Part shown: piece by piece, positions 8,695 through 17,562 of the stretch
Position numbering within the stretch: position 1 is the first letter of the stretch
Layout: every line of letters starts with the position of its first letter
Source of the DNA: Thermodesulfomicrobium sp. WS
GTDB taxonomy: Bacteria > Desulfobacterota > Desulfovibrionia > Desulfovibrionales > Desulfomicrobiaceae
NCBI RefSeq assembly: GCF_027925145.1
Contig: NZ_AP027130.1
Location: 682,001 to 746,000, forward strand
Direction of reading: 5' to 3'
DNA: 64,000 bases
Notes under the pieces: model-generated
Database searches by the model: none
Told to the model about the DNA's origin: nothing
Seen by the model: only the letters and a program-made list of their open reading frames with translations
Made by a program: the position numbers and the translations under genes

Positions 8695-9111
8695 CTACTT
8701 CATATGGCACTTGTTGCAGGCGGTGGGACCGGTGGGCTTGTTTTCCGCCTTCAGCTTCTTGTGGCACTCCATGCACTGATTGTGGAAGGCGTTTTCCACG
8801 AGCTTGACGTCCTTGGCGTTGGCTGCGGTCTTGGCTTCCTTGGAGTCATGGCAGCCCGCCGAGGTACATTTTTTGATCGCACCATCTTTTTCCATGGTGT
8901 GGTGGCATTTGACGCACTCAACGGAGGCGTGTTTGGAGTGGGCGAAGGGCACGGCCTTCTGCAGGGGTTTTCCTTCCTTGGTCTGCATGCCTTCCGGTGC
9001 TTTGATGACGTAGTCATCGCCCGGGGCCTTGGCCGTGGCCGAGAACAGGGGTGCAGTGCCCAAAGCGAGCAGCAGCACACAGAACAGGCTGACAATCATG
9101 GACTTCTTCAT
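8695..9111 (-). CDS. cycA: Periplasmic tetraheme cytochrome c3
   Basis: Low-potential electron carrier that typically links periplasmic hydrogenases and formate dehydrogenases to membrane redox complexes in sulfate reducers. The 138-aa precursor starts with a signal peptide (residues 1-24, basic MKK then hydrophobic core, FSA cleavage). Four heme c sites follow in order: CVKCH, CTSAGCH (the CX4CH spacing), CMECH and CNKCH, with further histidines (HSKH, CHH, AFHNQ) available as axial ligands for bis-histidine hemes. The start is the ATG at 9111, preceded by GAGG(A); an in-frame ATG 15 codons upstream would bury the signal peptide. It has its own terminator and a plausible promoter, and hemL lies upstream. 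Type I c3 usually has CX4CH at heme 4; here it is CX2CH, as in some other genera. Confidence 0.95.
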   Translation of the reverse strand: MKKSMIVSLFCVLLLALGTAPLFSATAKAPGDDYVIKAPEGMQTKEGKPLQKAVPFAHSKHASVECVKCHHTMEKDGAIKKCTSAGCHDSKEAKTAANAKDVKLVENAFHNQCMECHKKLKAENKPTGPTACNKCHMK

Positions 9112-9160
9112 TTTTCCTCTACCTCCACAAAAAAAAGTTCGAAAAAGCACAAGCACACAA

Positions 9161-9191
9161 TCTATAGAGAGGGTCTTGGTTTTCCGTCAAG
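9161..9191 (-). promoter_or_regulatory. Candidate sigma-70 promoter of cytochrome c3
   Basis: TTGACG (minus strand 9191-9186) and TATAGA (9166-9161) are 19 nt apart, a little longer than ideal. The -35 box overlaps the 3' end of hemL. Offset by two bases, TCTATA gives 17-nt spacing. Confidence 0.45.
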
Positions 9192-10473
9192 GATGGGCCG
9201 TGGTTTGAGGATCAAAGGCGCGCGTGGCCTCCACAATGCGCTCGAGATCGGCGTCCGTATGGGCAAAGGAAAGGAAGGCGCATTCGAAGCCCGAAGGGGC
9301 AAGAAAGACGCCGTGTTCGCGCATGTGGCGGAAGAAGCGGCCATAGAGCGCCGTGTCCATGGTCTGGGCGCTGGGAAAATCTGTCACCGGATGTTCGGTG
9401 AAGAAAAGGGTGAACATGGACGCCACGGTGGTGCACTGCACCGCAATGCCCTTGGCGCGCAGGATGTCCGTCATCTCCGAGGCCAAGGCGCGGGTGCGTC
9501 GGGCAAGGGCGTCGTAGTCGTGGCCTTCCAAAAGGCGCAGCGTCGCCAGCCCGGCGGCCATGGCCACGGGGTTTCCCGAGAGGGTCCCGGCCTGATACAC
9601 CGGGCCTTGAGGGGCGATGTGCTCCATGATCTCCCTGCGGCCGCCGTAGGCCCCTACGGGCAGTCCACCGCCGATGATTTTGCCAAGACACGTCAGGTCC
9701 GGCTGGATGCCCAAGGCCGCCTGCGCCCCGCCGTAGGCCAGGCGAAAGCCGGTGATGACCTCGTCGAAGACGAGAAGCGCCCCGTATTGGGTGCACAGCT
9801 CGCGAAGGGTTTCCAAAAATCCGGGTTGGGGGGGCACTAAGCCCATGTTGCCGGCCACGGGCTCCACGAACACGCAGGCGATGCGGTCGCCATGCTCGGT
9901 AAAGAGGGCGCGCACCGTCTCGGTGTCGTTGTAATGGGCAAGGAGGGTGTGCTGGACCACTGCGGCGGGTACGCCGGGTGTGCCGGGAATGGCCTGGGTG
10001 GCGACGCCGGAGCCGGCGCTGGCGAGGAAGGCGTCGGCATGGCCGTGGTAGCCGCCGTGGAATTTGAGCACCAGATCGCGGCCGGTAAACCCTCGGGCCA
10101 GACGCAGGGCGCTCATGGTGGCCTCGGTGCCGGAAGATACCATGCGCACCATTTCGATGCTCGGCACCGCGCGGATCACGGCTTCCGCCAATTCCACCTC
10201 CAGCCGGCAGGGGGCGCCGTAACTGGTGCCCCGGCGCACGGCCTCGATAATGGCGGCCTCCACCTCGGGATGGGCGTGGCCGAGGAGCATGGGGCCCCAG
10301 GACATGACGAGATCGATGAGTTCCGCGCCGTCTTCCGTGACAATATGGCTGCCTTTGGCGCTGGCGATGAAAAGGGGCGTGGCCCCCACGCTTTTGCACG
10401 CCCTGACCGGGCTGTTGACCCCGCCGGGAATGGCGTTGCAGGCGCGCTGAAATAATACTTCCGAAGAGAGCAT
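9187..10473 (-). CDS. hemL: Glutamate-1-semialdehyde 2,1-aminomutase
   Basis: PLP enzyme that converts glutamate-1-semialdehyde to 5-aminolevulinate, the first committed tetrapyrrole precursor in the C5 pathway. The 428-aa protein matches the family in length. Visible motifs include GGVNSPVRA near the N-terminus, SGTEATMSA (cofactor phosphate), FDEVITGFR, and [16 protein letters not shown] with the Schiff-base lysine. The start ATG is preceded by AGAGGAAC. It follows the siroheme decarboxylase subunit gene on the same strand by 18 nt, so the two are probably one operon supplying heme, and lies upstream of the multiheme cytochrome c3 that consumes it. Confidence 0.95.
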   Translation of the reverse strand: MLSSEVLFQRACNAIPGGVNSPVRACKSVGATPLFIASAKGSHIVTEDGAELIDLVMSWGPMLLGHAHPEVEAAIIEAVRRGTSYGAPCRLEVELAEAVIRAVPSIEMVRMVSSGTEATMSALRLARGFTGRDLVLKFHGGYHGHADAFLASAGSGVATQAIPGTPGVPAAVVQHTLLAHYNDTETVRALFTEHGDRIACVFVEPVAGNMGLVPPQPGFLETLRELCTQYGALLVFDEVITGFRLAYGGAQAALGIQPDLTCLGKIIGGGLPVGAYGGRREIMEHIAPQGPVYQAGTLSGNPVAMAAGLATLRLLEGHDYDALARRTRALASEMTDILRAKGIAVQCTTVASMFTLFFTEHPVTDFPSAQTMDTALYGRFFRHMREHGVFLAPSGFECAFLSFAHTDADLERIVEATRAFDPQTTAHP

Positions 10474-10491
10474 TGGTGTTCCTCTGTGGTT

Positions 10492-10962
10492 TTAAAAATA
10501 CTCCATGGACGTTTTCTTGAGCTCTTTATCGCTGAAGAGGATATCGTATTGGGTGACTCCCGTGAGTTCTTGGATGCGACGCACCACCGCCAAACATTCG
10601 TCTTGGGTGCGGCCATGGATCATGGTATAGAGGCTGTACGGCCAATCGAGGCAGTTGCGGCGTAAATAGCAATGGGAGATTTCCGGTTGGGCTGCCATGA
10701 TGCGGCCTGCGGCGTCTTCATCGACGCCGTCTTCCACGTACCAGGCCACCATGGCATTGAAGCCGTAACCTGCCTGCTGGTGGCGCAAGGTGGCGCCAAA
10801 GCGGCGGATTTGGCCGCCTTCTTTGAGGCGCCGCAAAAGCGCGAGCACGTCCTCTTCGGTCACTCCTGCCTCGCGGGCAATGTCGGCATAGGGGGTGGCG
10901 CTGTCGGGAAGCGTGCCTTGCACCATGCGCAGCACCTGGCGTTCGTTGGGGGTAAATTCCAT
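10492..10962 (-). CDS. Siroheme decarboxylase subunit (AhbA/AhbB family, Lrp-like)
   Basis: Part of the alternative heme pathway of sulfate reducers and archaea, in which siroheme is decarboxylated to 12,18-didecarboxysiroheme. The 156-aa protein combines an N-terminal winged-helix (residues about 1-60) with an RRFGATLRHQ-AGYGFNAM core and a C-terminal ferredoxin-like half; this is the AhbA/AhbB/NirDLGH pattern rather than a plain AsnC regulator. The start at 10962 has GAGGA six nt upstream. The 18-nt gap to hemL supports a heme role. Which of the two subunits this is cannot be told here, and its partner is not in the window. The alternative is an Lrp-type regulator. Confidence 0.82.
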   Translation of the reverse strand: MEFTPNERQVLRMVQGTLPDSATPYADIAREAGVTEEDVLALLRRLKEGGQIRRFGATLRHQQAGYGFNAMVAWYVEDGVDEDAAGRIMAAQPEISHCYLRRNCLDWPYSLYTMIHGRTQDECLAVVRRIQELTGVTQYDILFSDKELKKTSMEYF

Positions 10963-11137
10963 GAGTCTTCCTCGATAGTTCCAGGAGTTTTCGTGCCGCA
11001 GCTGTAGTCCCTTTGCTGGGGACCTGCAAGGGGGGAGGCTTGGGATCGTCTTTGTGGCGGGAGGAAGGGGAGCGGGTGGACAGGGAACAAAGGCCTCAGT
11101 AGGCTTTGAGAGGAGACGTTGCGAGAAGGAGGTGCGC

Positions 11138-12133
11138 ATGCAGGCGGTGGTGCTGGGCGCTGGCAGTTGGGGGACCGCGTTGGCGCACGCGCTGGCGTTT
11201 TCGGGGAAGGAGACCGTGCTTTGGGGCCGCAGTGGCGCCCTCATGGCCGAGATGGCCCAATGCAGGGAAAATCGTCGCTATTTGCCGGGGTGGCCGGTGG
11301 CTGCAGCGGTACGTCCCACGGCGGACATGGCGGCGGCCTTGCACGGTGCCGAGTTGGTGGTGCTTGCCATCCCCTGCCAGCGCTTGGCTGCTTTTTTGCG
11401 GGAACATGCCGCGTTTTTCCCGGAAGGCGTGGCCGTGGTGGGTGCCGGTAAGGGCGTGGAGCAGGGGAGCCTGCGCACCATGGGCCAGGTGGTGGCTGCG
11501 GAGCTTGGCGCACGGCAGGTGCGCTACGGCGTGCTCTCCGGGCCGTCCTTTGCGGCGGGGGTCATGGCCGGGCAGCCTACGGCCGTGGTCTTGGGGTGCG
11601 CGGATGCGGCCTTGGGAGAACGTATCCAGGTGCGTTGCGCCAGCCCGGTGTTTCGGGTGTACGGCACCACCGACGTGCTGGGCGTGGAGCTCGCGGGTGC
11701 ACTCAAAAACGTCATGGCCATTGCCGCGGGGCTCGCCGATGGCCTAGGGTTCGGGGAGAACGCCCGTGCGGCCCTCATCACCCGGGGGCTGGCGGAGATG
11801 GCCCGCCTCGGTGAGGCCATGGGGGCCCGGGCCCAGACCTTTATGGGGCTTGCCGGGCTGGGGGATTTGGTGCTCACCTGCACCGGGGATGCAAGTCGCA
11901 ACCGTCGCGTGGGTCTGGCGGTTGGCCGGGGGCACACCCTGGAAGCCGCCTTGGCGCAGGTGGGCGGCGTGGCCGAAGGGGTATGGACCACCCAGGCTGT
12001 ATGGGCCTTGGCGCAGCGGTTGGGGGTCGAGATGCCCATTTGTGAACAGGTCCATGCCGTACTCTTCTCCGGCAAGAGTCCCGTGGAAGCGGTGCGCACC
12101 TTGATGGGGCGGCCGCTGCGTTGGGAAGCCTAG
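11138..12133 (+). CDS. gpsA: Glycerol-3-phosphate dehydrogenase [NAD(P)+]
   Basis: Reduces dihydroxyacetone phosphate to sn-glycerol-3-phosphate for phospholipid synthesis; cytosolic. The 331-aa protein starts with the Rossmann motif GAGSWGTALA (residues 6-15), and carries LSGPSFA and the catalytic-lysine segment ALKNVMAIAAG. I chose the ATG at 11138 because GAAGGAGG lies 5 nt upstream and because the dinucleotide fold then starts at residue 2 as in homologues. Divergent from the siroheme decarboxylase gene. Its last 4 nt overlap the end of yjbQ on the other strand. Confidence 0.95.
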   Translation: MQAVVLGAGSWGTALAHALAFSGKETVLWGRSGALMAEMAQCRENRRYLPGWPVAAAVRPTADMAAALHGAELVVLAIPCQRLAAFLREHAAFFPEGVAVVGAGKGVEQGSLRTMGQVVAAELGARQVRYGVLSGPSFAAGVMAGQPTAVVLGCADAALGERIQVRCASPVFRVYGTTDVLGVELAGALKNVMAIAAGLADGLGFGENARAALITRGLAEMARLGEAMGARAQTFMGLAGLGDLVLTCTGDASRNRRVGLAVGRGHTLEAALAQVGGVAEGVWTTQAVWALAQRLGVEMPICEQVHAVLFSGKSPVEAVRTLMGRPLRWEA

Positions 12134-12534
12134 CCTTCGGGCGCTGCGGCGAGCGCCTGCACCCATACGGTGCGGCGCCGCGGGCCATCGAATTCCGCCA
12201 GGAAGATCCGCTGCCAGGTGCCGAGCCGCAGCCGGCCGGATTCCATCACCACGGACACAGAACTGCCCACCAGGATCGTTTTGATATGGGCGTCGGCATT
12301 GCCCTCCACGTGGCGGAAATGGGGGCTTTGCGGAACGAGGCGACGCAGAGCGGCGATGACGTCGTGGGCCACGTCCGGGTCGGCGCCTTCGTTGATGAGA
12401 ATGCCGCAGGTGGTATGCGGGCTGAAGACCATCAGGGCCGCTGCCTGGGGGTACCGGGCTGCGGCAGCGGCCACCTGCTCGGTGATGTCCACGAGTGCTT
12501 CGCGGCGGGAGGTGGAGACGGTGAAGCTCGTCAT
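12130..12534 (-). CDS. yjbQ: YjbQ family protein (UPF0047)
   Basis: Small cytosolic protein of the YjbQ/UPF0047 family, for which weak thiamine-phosphate synthase activity has been reported but the true role is unclear. The 134-aa sequence holds the family core SPHTTCGILINE and the buried His/Asp cluster near GNADAHIKT, plus WQRIFLAEFDGPR near the end. The ATG at 12534 overlaps the stop of the RsbW-like gene by 4 nt, so it is the third gene of the partner-switching operon; that association is unusual and worth noting. A longer start 7 codons upstream exists but lacks a ribosome-binding site. Confidence 0.85.
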   Translation of the reverse strand: MTSFTVSTSRREALVDITEQVAAAAARYPQAAALMVFSPHTTCGILINEGADPDVAHDVIAALRRLVPQSPHFRHVEGNADAHIKTILVGSSVSVVMESGRLRLGTWQRIFLAEFDGPRRRTVWVQALAAAPEG

Positions 12535-12944
12535 TTGAGCGGAATTTCCACGCACAGGGCGTTGCCGCAGCGGTTGTGGGAGAAACGGGCGGTGAGCAGC
12601 CGGAAGATTTCGTGGCCGCGGCCGCTTTCCGCTTCAGGATCGCTTTGGCGGCGGATCCAGCCTTGCCAGTCGAAGCCTTGACCTTGGTCTTTGACGTAGA
12701 GACGCAGCTTGCCCTGCCGGTGCTTGAGCCGCCACAGGACCTCCTTGGCGGGGTCGGCGCCGTTGCCGTGCAGAATGGCGTTGTTGAGCGCTTCTCGCGT
12801 CACGAGGGCAACGTCGAAGAATCGGTCCTCGGCCCCGTGGCGCGCCAGGAATTCCCGCAAGAGCTCGACGCTGCGGTCCACATGGCGCAGTTCCGAGCTC
12901 ATCTGGACTTCGATGTCGTGTTCGAGGACGGTGGCAGTAAACAT
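12531..12944 (-). CDS. RsbW-like anti-sigma/serine kinase (HATPase)
   Basis: A 137-aa single-domain GHKL ATPase of the RsbW/SpoIIAB type. The N-box EALNNAILHGN lies at residues about 53-63 and the G1 box DQGQGFDW at about 88-95; the C-terminal G2 region is GRGHEIFRLL. Such proteins bind ATP, phosphorylate a STAS-domain antagonist and sequester a target. The start at 12944 has GAGG 6 nt upstream and begins 1 nt after the phosphatase gene's stop. The neighbouring RsbU-like phosphatase is the expected counter-enzyme, but no STAS protein is encoded in the window, so the third partner must be elsewhere or absent. Confidence 0.85.
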   Translation of the reverse strand: MFTATVLEHDIEVQMSSELRHVDRSVELLREFLARHGAEDRFFDVALVTREALNNAILHGNGADPAKEVLWRLKHRQGKLRLYVKDQGQGFDWQGWIRRQSDPEAESGRGHEIFRLLTARFSHNRCGNALCVEIPLK

Positions 12945-12945
12945 G

Positions 12946-14067
12946 TCAGACCTCGATGCCCAAGAGTACGCTGTCGTCTTCGGCAGGGCCCTTGCGGGCG
13001 GCGATGTATTCATGGACGGCCTCCACGGTGGCAGCGATGGGCATGGATGCAGTGGAGCGGATAGCGGCCCACAGCAGGGCGATGCCTTGGTCCCGCGTGA
13101 TGGGGGGATCACCGAAACCTTCAACAAGTCCATCGGTATAGAGAAAAATCCTGTCCCCTGGCTGGACTGCGATTTCCTGCGGCGTCCACAGCGCGGTATC
13201 GAATACGCCGAGGATGTCCCCTTCAGCGGGGACGAGCTCCATGGATCCGTCCTGGCGGGCGAGAACCGGCGGGGGATGGCCGGCGCTTACCAGGTGAATG
13301 CTGTTTTGGGTGCGGTTGACGCGGGCCATGGCCAAGGTGGCGTGTGCGCCGTTGGTGAGGATACGGGTCAGCACCCGGTTGGTCATGGCGAGGCTCTCTT
13401 CCGGCGCCGTGGCGGCATTGACGTTTTGGCGCAGCAAGGCCGTCAGGGCGGAGGTGAGAAAGCCGGCCCCAAGGTCGTGGCCGCTCACGTCGGCAACGAT
13501 GTAGTCGAACACCCCCACGCCTGTGGGCAGCACGTCGTAGATATCGCCGCCAGCCTCGAGCACGGGGGCGAAATGCACGCCGAATCGGGCCTCGGGCAGG
13601 TCTTCGGGGCGGACCAAAAGCGACTGTTGGGCCGCCTGGAGCTGCCCGAGGCGCTGCGCTTGGGCTTCGATGAGGGCGCGGTAGGTAAGCCGCAGGCGCA
13701 GATGAACCTTGACCCGGGCGAGCACCTCGGCCTTTTCGAAGGGTTTGGAAATGAAATCCACCCCGCCGCATTCGAGACCATGCACCCGGCTTTCGGTGTC
13801 CGTGAGGGCGGAGATGAAGATCACCGGGATGTCGGCAATTTGGGGCGTCTCTTTGAGGAGCTGGCAGGTGAGGTAGCCGGTCTCCCCAGGCATCATGACA
13901 TCGAGGAGGATGAGGTCGACGGGATGCAGCGCGGCCAGCTCCCGCGCCTGGGGGCCATTGTGGGCGGTGAGTGTGGCAAAGCCGCTTCGCCGCAGCATGG
14001 ACTCCAAGATGCGGGCATTGAGGGGCTCGTCGTCCACGATGAGGATGAGCGGGGTGCGATGCTCCAC
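12946..14067 (-). CDS. Response regulator with PP2C-type (RsbU/SpoIIE) phosphatase output
   Basis: A 373-aa two-domain signalling protein. Residues about 5-125 form a receiver (IVDDEP acidic pocket, LLDVMMPG with the phospho-Asp, and the switch lysine in SKPFEK). After a coiled-coil linker, residues about 165-373 form a SpoIIE/PP2C Ser/Thr phosphatase with GGDIYDV, ADVSGHDLGAG and DDSVLLGIEV metal-binding motifs. It would dephosphorylate an anti-anti-sigma factor when activated. I take the GTG at 14067 as start: AGGAGG lies 4 nt before it and the receiver begins about 7 residues later, while no good ATG exists. First gene of the rsbU-like/rsbW-like/yjbQ operon; no partner kinase is adjacent. 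Confidence 0.87.
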   Translation of the reverse strand: MEHRTPLILIVDDEPLNARILESMLRRSGFATLTAHNGPQARELAALHPVDLILLDVMMPGETGYLTCQLLKETPQIADIPVIFISALTDTESRVHGLECGGVDFISKPFEKAEVLARVKVHLRLRLTYRALIEAQAQRLGQLQAAQQSLLVRPEDLPEARFGVHFAPVLEAGGDIYDVLPTGVGVFDYIVADVSGHDLGAGFLTSALTALLRQNVNAATAPEESLAMTNRVLTRILTNGAHATLAMARVNRTQNSIHLVSAGHPPPVLARQDGSMELVPAEGDILGVFDTALWTPQEIAVQPGDRIFLYTDGLVEGFGDPPITRDQGIALLWAAIRSTASMPIAATVEAVHEYIAARKGPAEDDSVLLGIEV

Positions 14068-14248
14068 AGGGCCTCCTGGCAAGCTCCATAGCGCCGCTGA
14101 ATGGCTCCTGCAAGGGTGCGGGGGTTCCTTGGCAAAAAAAGCGGCGCAGTGGTCCCCCGAGCGAGGGATCGGGCGGGGGAGCTCGGGCCGCTGGGGCTGG
14201 GCGCGGCGTGGGGGGCAAAAATTGCTGCGCGATTTGCTGCTCAAAATC

Positions 14249-14277
14249 TTGACAGGGGGAACACGCCTTTGTAGTGA
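14249..14277 (+). promoter_or_regulatory. Promoter of tRNA-Val
   Basis: TTGACA (14249-14254), 17-nt spacer, TAGTGA (14272-14277), ending 14 nt before the tRNA. Same layout as the other tRNA promoters here. Confidence 0.7.
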
Positions 14278-14291
14278 CGAGGCCCTCGTTG

Positions 14292-14366
14292 AGGCGCGTA
14301 GCTCAGTGGGAGAGCACTTGCTTGACGTGCAAGGGGTCAGGAGTTCGACCCTCCTCGCGCCTACCA
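14292..14366 (+). tRNA. tRNA-Val (GAC)
   Basis: 75-nt cloverleaf with a 7-bp acceptor stem (AGGCGCG with CGCGCCT), encoded CCA at 14364-14366, TTCGA T-loop and anticodon loop TTGACGT, giving anticodon GAC (valine). Stands alone between a signalling operon on the other strand and thrS. Confidence 0.93.
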
Positions 14367-14377
14367 CTGCAAACACC

Positions 14378-14396
14378 AGGGAGGCAGAGCCTCCCT
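14378..14396 (+). terminator. Hairpin between tRNA-Val and thrS
   Basis: AGGGAGGC and GCCTCCCT form an 8-bp perfect stem with a 3-nt loop, 12 nt after the tRNA. There is no T run, so it may be a weak terminator, a 3'-processing stop or part of the thrS leader. Confidence 0.45.
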
Positions 14397-14417
14397 GATG
14401 CATTTCTGGGGTGACGC

Positions 14418-16352
14418 ATGGTGTACGTAGGAGAGGTCTCGGTGGAGGCAGTGCCAGGGATGACCTGCCGTGATGCCCTGGTGCAGGGGGTGTCCAAAAA
14501 GGCAATGAAGGAAGTCGTTGCCTGTCTTTGTGATGGCGAACCCAAGGATCTGGATGCGCCGCTTCCTTCGGGAACCGAGCGTGTGGAGCCTGTCTTTTTG
14601 GATTCTCCGCTGGGGACGTCCATTTTACGCCATAGCGCCGCCCATATCATGGCCGAGGCAGTCAAGCGTCTGTATCCTGAGGCCAAGGTGACCATCGGGC
14701 CGGACATCGAAAATGGATTTTATTACGACTTCGATCTTGCGCACGCCTTTACCCCAGAAGACTTGGAACGCATCGAAGCCGTGATGCGCGAAAGCATTGC
14801 GGCCGATCATCCCTTTGTGCGCCGCGAGATGTCCGCGCAGCAGGCGCGGGAGTATTTTCGCTCTTTGGGCGAGACCTATAAGATCGAAATCATTGACGAT
14901 CTCGGTGCGGAAACGGTGTCCGTCTACCAGCATGGGGATTTCGTGGATCTGTGCCGGGGGCCGCATTTGCCCTCTACGGGGTTCGTGCGCGCCTTCAAGC
15001 TCACGGCCGTTGCCGGTGCGTATTGGCGGGGGGATGCGAACCGGCCGATGCTTCAGCGCATCTACGGCACGGCTTTCCCCACGGAAAAGGCCTTGAAGGC
15101 CCATTTGGCCATGCTCGAAGAGGCCAAGAAGCGCGATCACCGCAAGCTCGGCCCGCAGCTGGATCTGTTCAGCTTCCATGAGCGCGGCGGTGCCGGCATG
15201 GCCTACTGGCACCCCAAGGGGGCGCTCGTGCGGGCCATTCTGGAAGATTTCGTCACCAAGGAGATGCTGCGCCGTGGCTACGGTCTGGTGCGCACCCCGC
15301 AGATTCTGCGCCGCGATTTGTGGGAGACCTCGGGACATTACGCCAATTATCGGGAAAACATGTATTTTACCGAGATCGATGGCGTTCCGTATGGCGTCAA
15401 GCCCATGAATTGCGTGGCGCACATGCTCATCTACAATACCACGCAGCATAGCTACCGGGATTTGCCGGTGCGGCTCTTTGAATTCGGTGTGGTGCATCGC
15501 CACGAGCTCTCGGGCGTGCTCCATGGGCTCTTGCGGGTACGGCAATTTACGCAGGACGATGCCCACATCATCTGCCGCCCTGATCAATTGCTGGATGAAA
15601 TCAAGGGTGTGATGCGATGGATTCAGGATCTCATGGGCGTCTTTGGCTTCGAGTATCGCATGGAGCTCAGCACCCGGCCGGAAAAGTCCATCGGTACGGA
15701 TGAAGATTGGGAGCGCGCGACAAGTGCCCTGCGGGAGGCCATGGCGCAGATGGGCCTGGAGTACAGCGTCAACGAAGGCGACGGCGCGTTTTACGGCCCC
15801 AAGATCGATGTCAAGCTCCGGGATTGCTTGGGCCGGGAATGGCAGTGCTCCACGATTCAGGTGGATTTCACCTTGCCGGAACGCTTCGATCTTGTGTATA
15901 TCGGCGAAGACGGGGAGCGGCACCGGCCGGTGATGGTGCACCGGGCCATCATGGGCTCGGTGGAGCGGTTCATCGGTATCCTCGTGGAGCATTTTGCCGG
16001 GGCCTTCCCCTTGTGGTTGGCGCCCGAGCAGGTTCGGGTGCTCACGGTGACCGATCGCCACGACGCCTATGCCTTTGAGGTGGTGCAGGCGCTGCGGGAT
16101 GCAGGCCTACGGGCCGAGGTGGACACGCGGAACGAGAAACTCGGCTACAAGGTGCGTGAGGCCCAAATGGCGAAGATCCCCTACGCTGTGGTGATCGGAG
16201 ACGAGGAAGTGGCAAGCGCGCGCGTGAGCGTGCGCCAACGGGGTGGTGCGAATCTTGGGACCATGACGGTTGCTGCGTTGGTGGACCGTTTGCGCCACGA
16301 GTGTGCGGAACCTTTTACGCGCGGAGGCATGCGCTATTCTTTCCACTACTAA
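14418..16352 (+). CDS. thrS: Threonyl-tRNA synthetase
   Basis: Charges tRNA-Thr with threonine and edits mischarged serine. The 644-aa protein has an N-terminal TGS domain (residues 1-60), the editing domain with HSAAH (HxxxH, residues about 75-79) and the CRGPHLP motif, then the class II catalytic core. Zinc ligands are visible in MNCVAHM and in the HRHELSG and [11 protein letters not shown] segments; the anticodon-binding domain occupies the last 110 residues. The start is the ATG at 14418, with a weak GGGGTGA before it. First gene of thrS-infC-rpmI-rplT-pheS-pheT; its last 17 nt contain the start of infC. Confidence 0.97.
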   Translation: MVYVGEVSVEAVPGMTCRDALVQGVSKKAMKEVVACLCDGEPKDLDAPLPSGTERVEPVFLDSPLGTSILRHSAAHIMAEAVKRLYPEAKVTIGPDIENGFYYDFDLAHAFTPEDLERIEAVMRESIAADHPFVRREMSAQQAREYFRSLGETYKIEIIDDLGAETVSVYQHGDFVDLCRGPHLPSTGFVRAFKLTAVAGAYWRGDANRPMLQRIYGTAFPTEKALKAHLAMLEEAKKRDHRKLGPQLDLFSFHERGGAGMAYWHPKGALVRAILEDFVTKEMLRRGYGLVRTPQILRRDLWETSGHYANYRENMYFTEIDGVPYGVKPMNCVAHMLIYNTTQHSYRDLPVRLFEFGVVHRHELSGVLHGLLRVRQFTQDDAHIICRPDQLLDEIKGVMRWIQDLMGVFGFEYRMELSTRPEKSIGTDEDWERATSALREAMAQMGLEYSVNEGDGAFYGPKIDVKLRDCLGREWQCSTIQVDFTLPERFDLVYIGEDGERHRPVMVHRAIMGSVERFIGILVEHFAGAFPLWLAPEQVRVLTVTDRHDAYAFEVVQALRDAGLRAEVDTRNEKLGYKVREAQMAKIPYAVVIGDEEVASARVSVRQRGGANLGTMTVAALVDRLRHECAEPFTRGGMRYSFHY

Positions 16353-16860
16353 TAAGGCCCGGAAGAACCGGCAGATTCGGGCGCGGGAGATTCGCGTCAT
16401 CGGCGAAGACGGCGCGCAGATTGGTATCATGAGCGTGGATGAGGCCCTGGTTATTGCAGAAAGCCGGGGACTCGATCTCGTGGAGGTGGCCCCCAACGCC
16501 AAGCCCCCGGTGTGCAAGGTGATGGATTATGGGAAATATCTCTACGAAGAGAAGAAAAAGGCTCAAGAGGCCAAGAAGCGCCAGACGCAGATTCAGGTGA
16601 AGGAGGTCAAATTCCGGCCCCATACCGATGACCACGACATCGAGACCAAAGTACGCCATATCCGTCGTTTTCTCGACGACGGAGACCGGTGCAAGGTGAC
16701 GGTGTTCTTCCGGGGGCGGGAAATGGCCCACAAGGATTTGGGGGAGGCCATTTTGCAGCGCATCGTGGAGATGACCGCCGATGTGGCCAAGGTAGAGCAG
16801 GCCTCGCGTTTTGAAGGCCGGACCATGTTTTTGGTACTGGCCCCACTACCCAAGAAATAA
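16336..16860 (+). CDS. infC: Translation initiation factor IF-3, AUU start
   Basis: Binds the 30S subunit, prevents premature 50S joining and proofreads start codons. The 174-aa sequence is typical: an N-terminal domain ([16 protein letters not shown]) and C-terminal domain joined by the [12 protein letters not shown] linker helix. No ATG, GTG or TTG fits the expected N-terminus. The ATT at 16336 lies exactly 8 nt after GGAGG (16323-16327), matching the rare AUU start known for infC in other bacteria, through which IF-3 represses its own translation. The start lies inside thrS, overlapping its end by 17 nt. Confidence 0.93.
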   Translation: MLSTTNKARKNRQIRAREIRVIGEDGAQIGIMSVDEALVIAESRGLDLVEVAPNAKPPVCKVMDYGKYLYEEKKKAQEAKKRQTQIQVKEVKFRPHTDDHDIETKVRHIRRFLDDGDRCKVTVFFRGREMAHKDLGEAILQRIVEMTADVAKVEQASRFEGRTMFLVLAPLPKK

Positions 16861-16861
16861 C

Positions 16862-16879
16862 CGCCAGCCTCGGCTGGCG
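16862..16879 (+). promoter_or_regulatory. Leader hairpin before rpmI
   Basis: CGCCAGC and GCTGGCG pair perfectly around CTCG, directly after the infC stop and before rpmI. It lacks a T run. In E. coli ribosomal protein L20 represses rpmI-rplT by binding structures in this region; a similar role here is an inference. Confidence 0.4.
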
Positions 16880-16923
16880 TGGCCCGCTGCGTATGCGGCA
16901 GGAGCTTTTGAAGGAGGAAAACC

Positions 16924-17124
16924 ATGCCCAAGATCAAGACCAACCGGAGCGCCGCCAAGCGCTTTACGGCCACGGGCGGGGGGAAGATTCGGCGCAATCA
17001 TTGTAACATGCGCCACATCTTGACCAAGAAGTCGCCCAAGCGGAAGCGGCAGCTGCGGAAATCGGTCATTGTGGCCGATTCCAACGTGGCGTCGATCCGT
17101 CGTCTGTTGCCCTACCTGTTCTAA
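16924..17124 (+). CDS. rpmI: 50S ribosomal protein L35
   Basis: Component of the large ribosomal subunit. 66 aa, very basic, starting [14 protein letters not shown] and containing the conserved [15 protein letters not shown] stretch; length and sequence are those of bL35. AAGGAGG lies 5-6 nt before the ATG. Placed between infC and rplT as in most bacteria, so it is part of the translation operon and probably subject to L20 autoregulation. Confidence 0.97.
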   Translation: MPKIKTNRSAAKRFTATGGGKIRRNHCNMRHILTKKSPKRKRQLRKSVIVADSNVASIRRLLPYLF

Positions 17125-17205
17125 ACATCGCAAAACCACCCCACAGTGGGTGCGGCGCAGTGTTCCAGTTTGTTCCCACTGGACCTGGCCGTGAAGGAGA
17201 TCGTC

Positions 17206-17562
17206 ATGCGTGTCAAAAGAGGAATGACTGCCCATCGTCGGCACAAGAAGTATCTCAAACTTGCCAAAGGCTATCGTGGCTCGCGTCACGCGCTCATCCG
17301 TACCGCCCGGGAGACCGTAGAACGCGCATTGTGTTTTGCCTACCGGGATCGCAAGCAGAAGAAGCGCGCTTTTCGTGCCCTGTGGATCATGCGCATCAAT
17401 GCCGCCGCCCGGGAGCATGGACTGACCTACAACCGCTTCATGCACGGGCTCAAACTCTGCCAGGTCCAGCTGAACCGGAAGGTGCTGGCGGACATGGCGG
17501 TGCGGGAGAAAGAGGCATTTGCCGCGTTGTGTCAGATGGTCCAGCAGAAGGTCACGGCGTGA
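17206..17562 (+). CDS. rplT: 50S ribosomal protein L20
   Basis: Large-subunit protein needed for early 50S assembly, and a translational repressor of its own operon in model bacteria. 118 aa, starting [15 protein letters not shown] and containing the [13 protein letters not shown] signature. The ATG at 17206 has AAGGAG 6 nt before it; an upstream in-frame start is not supported. Its TGA stop overlaps the GTG start of pheS by 3 nt. Confidence 0.97.
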   Translation: MRVKRGMTAHRRHKKYLKLAKGYRGSRHALIRTARETVERALCFAYRDRKQKKRAFRALWIMRINAAAREHGLTYNRFMHGLKLCQVQLNRKVLADMAVREKEAFAALCQMVQQKVTA

